DNA from: Caldilineaceae bacterium
GTDB taxonomy: Bacteria > Chloroflexota > Anaerolineae > Caldilineales > Caldilineaceae
Assembly (NCBI GenBank): GCA_011523365.1
Contig: WTGY01000127.1
Span: forward strand, 59,683-123,682
Direction: 5' to 3'
DNA: 64,000 nucleotides
Position numbers and translations under genes: made by a program. The notes beneath the pieces were generated by a model. It made no database searches. It was given only the letters and a program-made list of their open reading frames with translations, and was not told where the DNA came from. This document shows positions 37,526-44,893 of the stretch, piece after piece (position 1 is the first letter of the stretch; every line of letters starts with the position of its first letter).

Positions 37526-40500
37526 TTAGAAGCTATCGCGCGGGCTTCCCCAAGGGTCGGCCGCATTCGCGCCAGCGGATGAACCGTTCTGGTCGTCGCC
37601 AAACGCCCCATCGCCCGGAGTCGGAGAGGACCAGCCCATGTTGTCGCCCGCTGGCTCCGTCGGGCCGAAATCGCCGGACCCTGCAGTGGAGTAAGGGTCG
37701 CCTCCCCAGCCATTCTGGTCCCAGGCTGAGTCCCATGCGGACTCCTGTCCACCCGCGCCGGCGTCTTGCCAGCTGTCGGAACTGCCGGAACCGGCAGGAC
37801 GCGCAGCCGCGGTGTCAGCAATATTCTCAAAGGCAGGGGAATAGCCTGGCGAACCTGCCGCCGGTCCTGGGACGGGCGGCGGGTAGGACGCGTGCACTGG
37901 CCCCCCGGCCGCACTCGGCGTGATGGGGACGGCAGCGTATCCAGGCGTTAGCGGCGAATCCTGCCCAGGCAGGGTCAATCCCGGATCTTCGTCGTCATCC
38001 ATATTGTACCCGCGTGTGCGGGCACGCGCTACCACAATGAGCAGCGCCAGGAACGCTATCGGTCCGGTGCAGAAGACAAGCGGGAAGGTGTAGAACGGTC
38101 GCAGCCACCACTCTACATAGCGCTGATAGAGGGTCGGGCTGCGGAAGCTGATATCGACCGACCTCATCTCGCCAACCAGGCCGACAATGCTCAACAACAA
38201 CTCTCCGCTGTAAAATGAGCCGCGCAGGGCATCTTTGGGCAGGGCTTTGCGGGCGATGAGTGTGACGGGGACTTCGAAAAAGCCTTCGTCATCGGGAAGG
38301 CCGTTGACTTCCACCGGCGGGGCTTCAAGGAAGAGTTCATCCAGTTTCATCACGCCGCTGCCGGTCTCTCCCGACGCGGTAATCCCAACGATTTCGAGTA
38401 CAAAAGGCGTTTTGCCGTTGAAGCGCAGGTAGAGCGTCTCCGTCGCCTTTTCGCCGGGCCGTCCCAGATCGCCAAAATCGAGCGCGCCGGCGACACCCCA
38501 CTCCACATCACGAATCTGGATACGGAAAGGCACAGTCGCCGCCGAGGAGGGATCCGCGCCGGAGGGGGAGTGAGCGGAAAGGACATCGAAATCCTGGCTG
38601 GGACCGGCCAGAGTAAGGAGACCGTGACAGCTGCCGGCGGACATGGGCCCTTCGCTTTGCAGACGCACTGGCAGCGCCCAGTTCGCCGGTTGCAAACCAT
38701 CCGAGCCCGCGGAATCAGTCGAGCCGTCGCCCGCGGCCTCGATGGGTTGCAGGTCACCGGCGGTGGCGGTGAGGCCGCTGCAACTGCTTTCGGCCAGTTC
38801 AACGGTCAAGCGAAAGGGGGTGTCCCCGCTGTAGGCGACCGGGAGCAGGATCTGCTCGTCCAGCCGGAAGTTCGGTGAGGTATCGTAGAGCAGCGCGCCG
38901 AAGTCGGCCTCCTGCACCTGGATGCGCGCCTGGGAGCGGGGAATGTTCAGGAGCACAGCCAGCGAAGGGGCGGGACGCACCTGGACCTCCATGGGCAGAC
39001 CGGCGGGGCTGAAGGCCGACAGATTGAGCTGGCCTTCGTACTGGCCGGGGCGCAGCAGGTCGAGGCCGTCGACGTGCAGGAGGGCTGTCTGGACGCCGTT
39101 TTCGGGCACTTCCACGGAAAGGTTTACGGAGGCCTCGCGCATGATTTCACTTGTATCGGACCGGCGCAGGACCAGCGACGCTTCCAGCGTCCCGATCTCT
39201 TCAACCGTACTCGCCTGGACCGTGAGCGGCCATCCTTCGGGCGGCATTTTGGCCAAATCGATATCGGCCGGCAGGCCGCGCACATAGATCGCCGGCTCCA
39301 CTTCCAGAAGCGTGCGTGCATAGTCTCCGAAACGGACCCCATCGATCGCCGCGGTCACCAGGAAGAGCGCCTCGTAGTCACGACCGTCCTGCGGCATAAA
39401 GCCGTTATCGGAGCAGACCCGTTCACCACAGTTGATCCGTCTCCGGTAAACGATATCGCCGCCGTCAAGGTCGGTGACGTAGACGGCGGCTTGGAGGTCC
39501 TCCAGCTGGACGCTGGGGCCAAACCCGACCTGCAGCTGCAGGCTGCCGTCCTGCAGGATTCCGGGTTTGCTGGCAGAGGGGGAGAAGACCTGCGCCTTGG
39601 GCAGATGCTCCGAGGTATGAAGCCGGAAGGTACGCTGCAGTTGCAGCGGTTCTCTATCCTCTCCCAACTGAACTATGACCTCTTCCACGCCGCCTGAAAG
39701 CTGCTGGACGGCGACCGTTCTGCCGCTGAGCGGGTCCTGACCCAGGAGGGGAATGGGCAGGTTGCCATTGAGCATCAGCGGTTCGTCCGCAGCGGGCCCG
39801 GCGCCGGCAAAGACGACGAGAGGGGATTTGCCGGCAGGATAGTAGCGCGTTGAGGCTGTATTGCCTGGCACGCTTGGAGGGGGGAAGAGCAGCTCAGGAT
39901 AGCTGTCGGCCTGGACGACGGCGAAGCTGCTCAGGTCGGTCGTTTTGGCGACCCAATCACCGGCAGCCAGCGGTGCGACAGCGACGTTGAGGTCGATGTT
40001 GCCGTCGGCGAGCAGGCTCTGTGTGGGCATGGGCGCGCCGTCGCGTTCTACAGCGGTGATCGCGGACTGCGGGCTGACAAAGGCGATACTGCCGGCGCCA
40101 TGGGCATTGCGAATGGAGATAGTCAGGTTGCCCTGTACATTGCGGTGGGTGACGACCGAGCGGTCCGACTTCATCTCGGCGAAAAGCTCGCTGAAGATAA
40201 GCAGAAGGTCCTGTGAGCTTTTGGCCTCCCGCGCCAGCGGCGAGCTGGTTTTGAGGAAGTCGCCGGCGCAGCCGGCATCGGGATTGCAGAGGATCACCGG
40301 GTAGAGCAGTGCGCCGGCGTCCTCGATCTGCGCCATGAGATTGGTGATGGTCGACCGCTGGCCTGTGACATGTAACGGGGCAGTCGGCTCCCCGTCGGTC
40401 AGCAGCAGCACGTACTGGCTGCGGTCGGGACCGCCGTGAAGTTCGAGCAGTCGCAGCGCCTCCTGCAGCCCCAGGTCCATGCGTGTATAGCCGCGCAGCG

Positions 40501-41146
40501 TATACTCTTCGGGGGGCTGAAGCGAGGCAGCCAGCCGGCTACGGTTTTCGGGGCTGCCGACCTCCTGCAGCAGGCTCATGGCGCCGACGCCTTCGGCGGT
40601 ACTGTCGAAACGCAGCACGGCGATGCGGTCCTCGCTGTCGGCCAGATGGACCAGGAGGCGGGCGGCGCTGTAGCGCAGTTTGTTCGGGTCGCTGGGGGCG
40701 TTAAGGGTGGCGTCCTCACAAGGGGGACCGGCGGGCGGTTTGCCTTGCGGCCAGGGCCAGCAGGTGGCCATGCTGCCGGAGTCATCGAGAATGACGATCA
40801 CGTCGATGGGGGCGGTCCCGGTGGCGGACTGACGCGTCAGAGCGGATTGGGTCCCGGCGTGAGCCGGCGCGGGGGCATGGCCCGTTATCAACAGGAAGAG
40901 AAAGGCACTTAACAGACAAGCAGACACGGCCCAAAGCCGCCGGCCCCAGTTTTGAGGGAAACGGCGGACGAGCGGGGGCCGCTGGTAATCGTTTCCGGGC
41001 AGATGGCGCTCCTGACACCTGTAGCTAATGCACTGAGGCGAGCAATCTATCAACGCATTACTGGCTCTACCAGTTCCAATAGAGAAGCAAGCACGCGCAT
41101 CGGCTCCTAGTTCCCCTGCTTGACCAGCAGGTTTACAGTCCCCCAC
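37526..41146 (-). CDS. Secreted, C-terminally anchored von Willebrand factor A domain protein
   Basis: A 1206-residue protein. A long N-terminus leads to a hydrophobic export segment (about 71-90, ending APAHA). Then comes a vWA domain (about 113-320) with a complete metal-ion site: DDSGSM (121-126), Thr221 in YTRMD and LLLTDGE (248-253). A cysteine-containing insert of about 30 residues follows DDSGSM. The middle (320-1010) is beta-rich, perhaps Ig-like modules. A membrane helix at about 1021-1042 is followed by a 164-residue disordered acidic tail rich in Pro, Gly, Asp and Trp (DSAWDQNGWGGDPY, ADPWGSPRDSF), which should be cytoplasmic. The start is uncertain: the frame opens at a GTG, and an in-frame TTG lies near 41053. 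It is first in the tubulin cluster. Confidence 0.85.
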   Translation of the reverse strand: MGDCKPAGQAGELGADARACFSIGTGRASNALIDCSPQCISYRCQERHLPGNDYQRPPLVRRFPQNWGRRLWAVSACLLSAFLFLLITGHAPAPAHAGTQSALTRQSATGTAPIDVIVILDDSGSMATCWPWPQGKPPAGPPCEDATLNAPSDPNKLRYSAARLLVHLADSEDRIAVLRFDSTAEGVGAMSLLQEVGSPENRSRLAASLQPPEEYTLRGYTRMDLGLQEALRLLELHGGPDRSQYVLLLTDGEPTAPLHVTGQRSTITNLMAQIEDAGALLYPVILCNPDAGCAGDFLKTSSPLAREAKSSQDLLLIFSELFAEMKSDRSVVTHRNVQGNLTISIRNAHGAGSIAFVSPQSAITAVERDGAPMPTQSLLADGNIDLNVAVAPLAAGDWVAKTTDLSSFAVVQADSYPELLFPPPSVPGNTASTRYYPAGKSPLVVFAGAGPAADEPLMLNGNLPIPLLGQDPLSGRTVAVQQLSGGVEEVIVQLGEDREPLQLQRTFRLHTSEHLPKAQVFSPSASKPGILQDGSLQLQVGFGPSVQLEDLQAAVYVTDLDGGDIVYRRRINCGERVCSDNGFMPQDGRDYEALFLVTAAIDGVRFGDYARTLLEVEPAIYVRGLPADIDLAKMPPEGWPLTVQASTVEEIGTLEASLVLRRSDTSEIMREASVNLSVEVPENGVQTALLHVDGLDLLRPGQYEGQLNLSAFSPAGLPMEVQVRPAPSLAVLLNIPRSQARIQVQEADFGALLYDTSPNFRLDEQILLPVAYSGDTPFRLTVELAESSCSGLTATAGDLQPIEAAGDGSTDSAGSDGLQPANWALPVRLQSEGPMSAGSCHGLLTLAGPSQDFDVLSAHSPSGADPSSAATVPFRIQIRDVEWGVAGALDFGDLGRPGEKATETLYLRFNGKTPFVLEIVGITASGETGSGVMKLDELFLEAPPVEVNGLPDDEGFFEVPVTLIARKALPKDALRGSFYSGELLLSIVGLVGEMRSVDISFRSPTLYQRYVEWWLRPFYTFPLVFCTGPIAFLALLIVVARARTRGYNMDDDEDPGLTLPGQDSPLTPGYAAVPITPSAAGGPVHASYPPPVPGPAAGSPGYSPAFENIADTAAARPAGSGSSDSWQDAGAGGQESAWDSAWDQNGWGGDPYSTAGSGDFGPTEPAGDNMGWSSPTPGDGAFGDDQNGSSAGANAADPWGSPRDSF

Positions 41147-41231
41147 AGGTCAGACCCGCCGAACACCCCAATCCCGCGGTGTTCGACGACATAGACTTGC
41201 GGTGAGCGAAATGCGCGCGCATCGGCTCCTA
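41094..41231. repeat. Pair of 16-bp direct repeats upstream of and across the vWA gene start
   Basis: CGCGCATCGGCTCCTA occurs at 41094-41109 and again at 41216-41231, 122 nt apart. The first copy lies within the first codons of the vWA frame as drawn, which is another reason to doubt that start. Confidence 0.6.
41160..41185 (-). promoter_or_regulatory. Leader hairpin of the vWA-tubulin cluster
   Basis: CGAACACC (41160-41167) and GGTGTTCG (41178-41185) form a perfect 8-bp stem with a 10-nt loop, just before the GTG at 41146. It could control translation or be an operator. Confidence 0.45.
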
Positions 41232-41245
41232 TTCTGTCTCTAGAA

Positions 41246-41275
41246 ATTGTATCACAGCGCGGATTGGCGATACAA
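41246..41275 (-). promoter_or_regulatory. Candidate promoter of the vWA-tubulin cluster
   Basis: On the minus strand TTGTAT (41270-41275) precedes TACAAT (41246-41251) by 18 nt. The transcript would start near 41239, and both the second direct repeat and the leader hairpin would be in its 5' part. Confidence 0.4.
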
Positions 41276-41754
41276 GACAACCGGCCCAGGACGGGCCCGT
41301 TTCCTGCTCCGATTTCCGGGTAGTGGGCAGCGGATGAAATGCTCCGGAACCGACAATGTGTTTCGGAAAGAGTTTCAGGCGGTTACACTGGAGATGTGGC
41401 TGGAGAGTCCGTGCCTGCGGGCGTCGACCGGTTTCTGATTTCCGGTTTTCGTCAGTGACCCGGGCCTGGAGCCGTCGACGAAAAATGCGAAATGAGGACC
41501 GGAAACCTCCGCCCGGCTAATGGGTGATTTGCCTACGATCCGCCAATGAATTGCAGAACCAGGCAGGAAGTGTTGGAGCGATCACCCGTTCGGCAGCAGC
41601 GGAGGTTGCGCATGTGGGTCTCACCTGAAGTTACGAACTTCGCCAAGGCGGCGCGTTGGCGGGTCAGGCACCAATCAGGTTGTTGCGAGACCCTTTTGGG
41701 CAGGCGGCTACCTGCGCCTGACGCGGCACACTGGCGGCCAAGCGTGTCTTCGCG
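41276..41754. other. Intergenic region without recognisable genes
   Basis: About 480 nt. The plus-strand frame 41546-41869 runs through the hairpin repeat and has no protein-like features. TTTCCGGT (41439-41446) and ACCGGAAA (41498-41505) are an inverted repeat 51 nt apart. I see no tRNA or known RNA. Confidence 0.4.
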
Positions 41755-41815
41755 GGGGGCGTTGCGGGGGGTGTCCCCCCGCACAAGGGAGGCCGCTTGC
41801 GGCCGACCGCCCAAA
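41755..41815. repeat. Two-hairpin intergenic repeat, copy B
   Basis: Second copy of the element at 29943-30004. Hairpin 1 is TGCGGGGGG, loop TGT, CCCCCCGCA (9 pairs). The CAAGGGAGG junction follows, then hairpin 2 (GGCCG, loop CTTG, CGGCC) and GACCGCCCAAA. The closing pair of hairpin 1 is G-C here and C-G in copy A. Confidence 0.75.
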
Positions 41816-41821
41816 TATGCA

Positions 41822-41848
41822 ACAACCCCCGGCGCCGAACACCGGGGG
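41822..41848 (-). terminator. Candidate terminator of the double-thioredoxin gene
   Basis: CCCCCGG (41826-41832) and CCGGGGG (41842-41848) form a 7-bp GC stem around a 9-nt loop. On the minus strand it is followed by TTGTTG, about 60 nt after the stop codon. Confidence 0.55.
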
Positions 41849-41904
41849 CCAGGGGTCAGCAGAAACTAACGGCGGTGGATGGGGGAATTGGGGCGAGCGA
41901 ACAG

Positions 41905-43365
41905 TTATCCGTCGTTGTTCGTGGCTGCAAGCTCGGCGAGCATCTGCGAGAGCGCGGCCACGAACTGGTCGGTGGGCAAGGCGCCGGGAATCAGCCGGCC
42001 CTCGCCGCCGGAAAGGACGACGAATGTAGGTGTGCCGCGTACAAATGGCGCGCCGTCCTGCATGTCACTCTGCACGGCCAGCGCGGACGCATCTCCCGCC
42101 ATACAGGTGGCGAACGCCTCGGTATCCAGCTCGTATTCGGCCGCCAACTCCATAAAGTAGTTAGTGTTATCGGGACGGGACCACTGAGCCATATCGACGA
42201 AGAGGCGGTGATGGAATTCCCAGAAGGCCTCTTGCTCGGCCGCGCACTCGGCCGCGACCGAGGCGGATATGGCAAAAGGATGAATGTTCTCGATGGGGAA
42301 ATGCTTGAAGACCCACATCACTTCACCCCGACTGACAAACTCTTGATCGAGAATAGGTTGCGTTGTCAAGGCGTGCTGGCTGCAATAGGGGCATTGGAAA
42401 TCGCTGAATTCGACGATTACGATCGGGGCGTCGCTACTGCCCTTGTACATGTCGCCGGCCAAGGTAAAGCCGGGGCGGTCAGGGTCGGGCTTCAGGCCTT
42501 CCGCGGTCGCCCAAAAGGGCAGCCCGCCCCCGCCTTGCTGCTGCTGTTGCTGTTGCTGCGCCTGGGCCGCGCCCTGGGGCGCGCGGCCGGCCGCGATCGT
42601 TCCGATCCACTCGGTGAACATATCGTATGGCTGTGCGCCGGAGAAGGAGAAGGCCTCTCCGGTTTCTTCAAAGACGAAGCGGAAGCTGGGCGTGCCGGTG
42701 AAGCCGAAGGATTGGGCTTCGGCCAAGCTATCGTTCACCTTGGTCAACTGGGTTCCATTGTTGGCCATGCAGGACCCGTATTGGGTGGGATCGGCGCCCA
42801 GTTCCTGCGCTAGTTCGGCGAAGAAGGAGAGCGCTTCTTCGCGAGGCGCCCACTCTTTCTGGGTGCGGAAGATCCTGTCGTGCATCTGCCAGAAGAGGAC
42901 GATATCCTGCTCCCCCACACAGTGGGCGGCAATGGCCGCGGCCAGGGCGTTGGGATGTATCGAGGAGAGAGGCATATCACGGAAGACGAATTTCACCATG
43001 CCGTTTTCGGCGAACCCGGCCAGGAGAGCCGGTTCGGTCTGGATCACGTGGCGGGCGCAGAAGGGACATTCGTAGTCGCTGTATTCGTAGATGGTGATGG
43101 GCGCGTTGGGGTCGCCGCGGAAGGGATATCCCTCTGCGGTAAAGCCGACCGGGACGCCTCTGTGCATGGCAGGTTGTGTGCCGACGGCGGGGGCTGGGGC
43201 GACGACCGGGGCAACGATGTTGCCTTCGGCATCGGTGGTGCATGCAGCGACAAGTAGAAGGAGGGGGACGAGGAAGGCGAGGAGAGTCAGGCGCGGCCCG
43301 CTCCTCTCCTTGCCTGCATCATTCACCTGCCTGGTACGGCGCATATGTCGGGCTTGCCAATTCAT
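41905..43365 (-). CDS. Lipoprotein with two DsbA-like thioredoxin domains joined by polyglutamine
   Basis: About 486 residues. The N-terminus is basic and then a lipoprotein signal (LLLLVAACTTD), so it is anchored outside the membrane. Two DsbA/Thioredoxin_4-like domains follow. The first has the redox motif CPFC (YEYSDYECPFCARH), the second CPYC (VEFSDFQCPYCSQH). Both have the long helical insert and a later cis-Pro region (GTPSFRF and GTPTFVV). The linker holds a run of eight glutamines and then glycines. It is likely a thiol-disulfide oxidoreductase for exported proteins. I chose ATG 43365, with AAGGAGGATC directly upstream. It precedes no obvious partner; a VKOR-like oxidant is not seen nearby. 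Confidence 0.9.
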   Translation of the reverse strand: MNWQARHMRRTRQVNDAGKERSGPRLTLLAFLVPLLLLVAACTTDAEGNIVAPVVAPAPAVGTQPAMHRGVPVGFTAEGYPFRGDPNAPITIYEYSDYECPFCARHVIQTEPALLAGFAENGMVKFVFRDMPLSSIHPNALAAAIAAHCVGEQDIVLFWQMHDRIFRTQKEWAPREEALSFFAELAQELGADPTQYGSCMANNGTQLTKVNDSLAEAQSFGFTGTPSFRFVFEETGEAFSFSGAQPYDMFTEWIGTIAAGRAPQGAAQAQQQQQQQQGGGGLPFWATAEGLKPDPDRPGFTLAGDMYKGSSDAPIVIVEFSDFQCPYCSQHALTTQPILDQEFVSRGEVMWVFKHFPIENIHPFAISASVAAECAAEQEAFWEFHHRLFVDMAQWSRPDNTNYFMELAAEYELDTEAFATCMAGDASALAVQSDMQDGAPFVRGTPTFVVLSGGEGRLIPGALPTDQFVAALSQMLAELAATNNDG

Positions 43366-43389
43366 GGATCCTCCTTGAGGAAACTCCAA

Positions 43390-43774
43390 CTGTTATCTGA
43401 ACTGTGGGCCTGAGATGCGCCCTGGCGCAGTCAATTCAATGCGCTGTCATTTGAAAGAGAGAGTGCCTATACAACTGTCGTGATGGGAGTACCGGGTATC
43501 ATGGCAATTGAGTGCATTCGTCACGAAGGTATGAGGCCCCCCTATTGTAACTGTGGGAGCGGGAGAGTACTAATCCGGAGAGGCGGTTCAGCAGGCTGGC
43601 GTACGCCTCACTCTGCGTGTTCAAGTTTGGCTGAAAACGCGGTTGCATCGTACTATGGAGACTTTGAAGGATGGTAGCCAATTCCGGTGGTCAGCGGCGC
43701 GTAAACTGCAGTGCCTGACCCGTGGACGGCGCCCACCAACACCGATCTCGAAGCGCTGAAGGTGAGAGAAGGGC
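43390..43774. other. Intergenic region with a candidate cysD promoter
   Basis: This 385-nt gap lies between divergent genes. On the plus strand TTGTAA (43545-43550) is followed after 17 nt by TACTAA (43568-43573), about 200 nt before cysD, so a long leader is possible. I looked for a SAM-type or other sulfur riboswitch and could not recognise one. Confidence 0.35.
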
Positions 43775-44818
43775 ATGGACGAAACGACCCTGCCAGCAGG
43801 TGCTGAAGCAGCAGAGGCGCCGCAGACCGCCGGACTCCGCAACCGCATAGAGGATGGAGGGCGAGAGGCGGACAGCTTTCCGACTGTTGAGAAAGTGAGC
43901 AGGCCGGTGCGCTACGCTGCGCCCCTGACCGGGCATCTGCGTCAACTTGAGGCGGAGGCGGTCTACGTGCTGCGGGAGGTGGCGGCGCAGTTCGAGCGGC
44001 CGTGTCTGCTCTTTTCCGGCGGCAAGGATTCGATCGTCTGCGCGCATCTGGCGCGCAAGGCCTTTACGCCGGGGCGAATTCCCTTTCCGCTGCTGCACAT
44101 CGACACCGGCCACAATTTTCCTGAAACGCTTGCCTTTCGCGACGAACTGGTGAAAAAGCTGGGCGTTCGCCTGCTGGTGCGTTCGGTGCAGGATTCGATC
44201 GACGCCGGACGCGTGCAGGAGGAGCCGGACGGCGATCCCAGCCGCAACCGGTTGCAGACGGTTACCCTGCTGGATGCGGTGGCGGAACTGCGCATTGATG
44301 CGGCCGTGGGCGGCGCGCGCCGCGATGAGGAGAAGGCGCGCGCGAAAGAGCGCTTCTTTTCCCATCGCGACGGCTTTGGCCAGTGGGACCCCAAGAACCA
44401 GCGGCCGGAGCTGTGGAACCTTTTCAACGGGCGTAAACTCAACAACGAACACTTCCGCGTCTTCCCCATCAGCAACTGGACCGAGCTTGACATCTGGCAG
44501 TATATCGCCGAGCAGGCGATCGACCTGCCCAGCCTTTACTTCGCCCACGAGCGGGAGGTGGTGGACCGGGATGGGATCCTGCTGGCGGTCGGGGCCTACG
44601 TTGAGCCGTGGGCGGGGGAAGCGGTCAGTCGTGAGAGGGTGCGCTTCCGTACGATCGGCGACATGACGTGTACGGGCGCGTTTCGCTCCTCTGCGAGCAG
44701 CCTGGCGGAGATCATTGAGGAGGTCGCGACCGCGCGCATTACCGAACGGGGCGACCGTGCAGACGATCGCCGCAGCGAGGCCGCGATGGAAGACAGGAAG
44801 CGGTTAGGCTACTTTTAG
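43775..44818 (+). CDS. cysD: Sulfate adenylyltransferase subunit 2
   Basis: A 347-residue PP-loop enzyme that, with CysN, makes adenosine 5'-phosphosulfate from ATP and sulfate. The PP-loop is SGGKDS (81-86). DTGHNFPETLAFRD, GGARRDEEKARAKER and FPISNWTELDIWQYI are all typical CysD, as is the end EAAMEDRKRLGYF. The first 50 residues are extra compared with the usual 300-residue enzyme. The ATG at 43775 is preceded by GAAGGTGAGAGAAGGG. cysNC follows 75 nt later on the same strand, so a sulfate-activation operon is clear. Confidence 0.96.
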   Translation: MDETTLPAGAEAAEAPQTAGLRNRIEDGGREADSFPTVEKVSRPVRYAAPLTGHLRQLEAEAVYVLREVAAQFERPCLLFSGGKDSIVCAHLARKAFTPGRIPFPLLHIDTGHNFPETLAFRDELVKKLGVRLLVRSVQDSIDAGRVQEEPDGDPSRNRLQTVTLLDAVAELRIDAAVGGARRDEEKARAKERFFSHRDGFGQWDPKNQRPELWNLFNGRKLNNEHFRVFPISNWTELDIWQYIAEQAIDLPSLYFAHEREVVDRDGILLAVGAYVEPWAGEAVSRERVRFRTIGDMTCTGAFRSSASSLAEIIEEVATARITERGDRADDRRSEAAMEDRKRLGYF

Positions 44819-44893
44819 CTGAAGAGACTCGTGAACGATTGGTGACAAAGTTACTGTCCACTGGCAGTTGATAGAGATACACTGGGATTTGAG

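Noticed and set aside
41546..41869. Small gene across hairpin repeat copy B, and a similar one at 29806-30021
   Set aside because: The only similarity between the two products is the translated hairpin repeat (GALRG and SPRTREG), so the likeness is of DNA structure, not of proteins.
43390..43774. Sulfur-responsive riboswitch before cysD
   Set aside because: A long leader is possible and one stretch near 43580 looked loosely SAM-like, but the conserved core and pairing could not be found.
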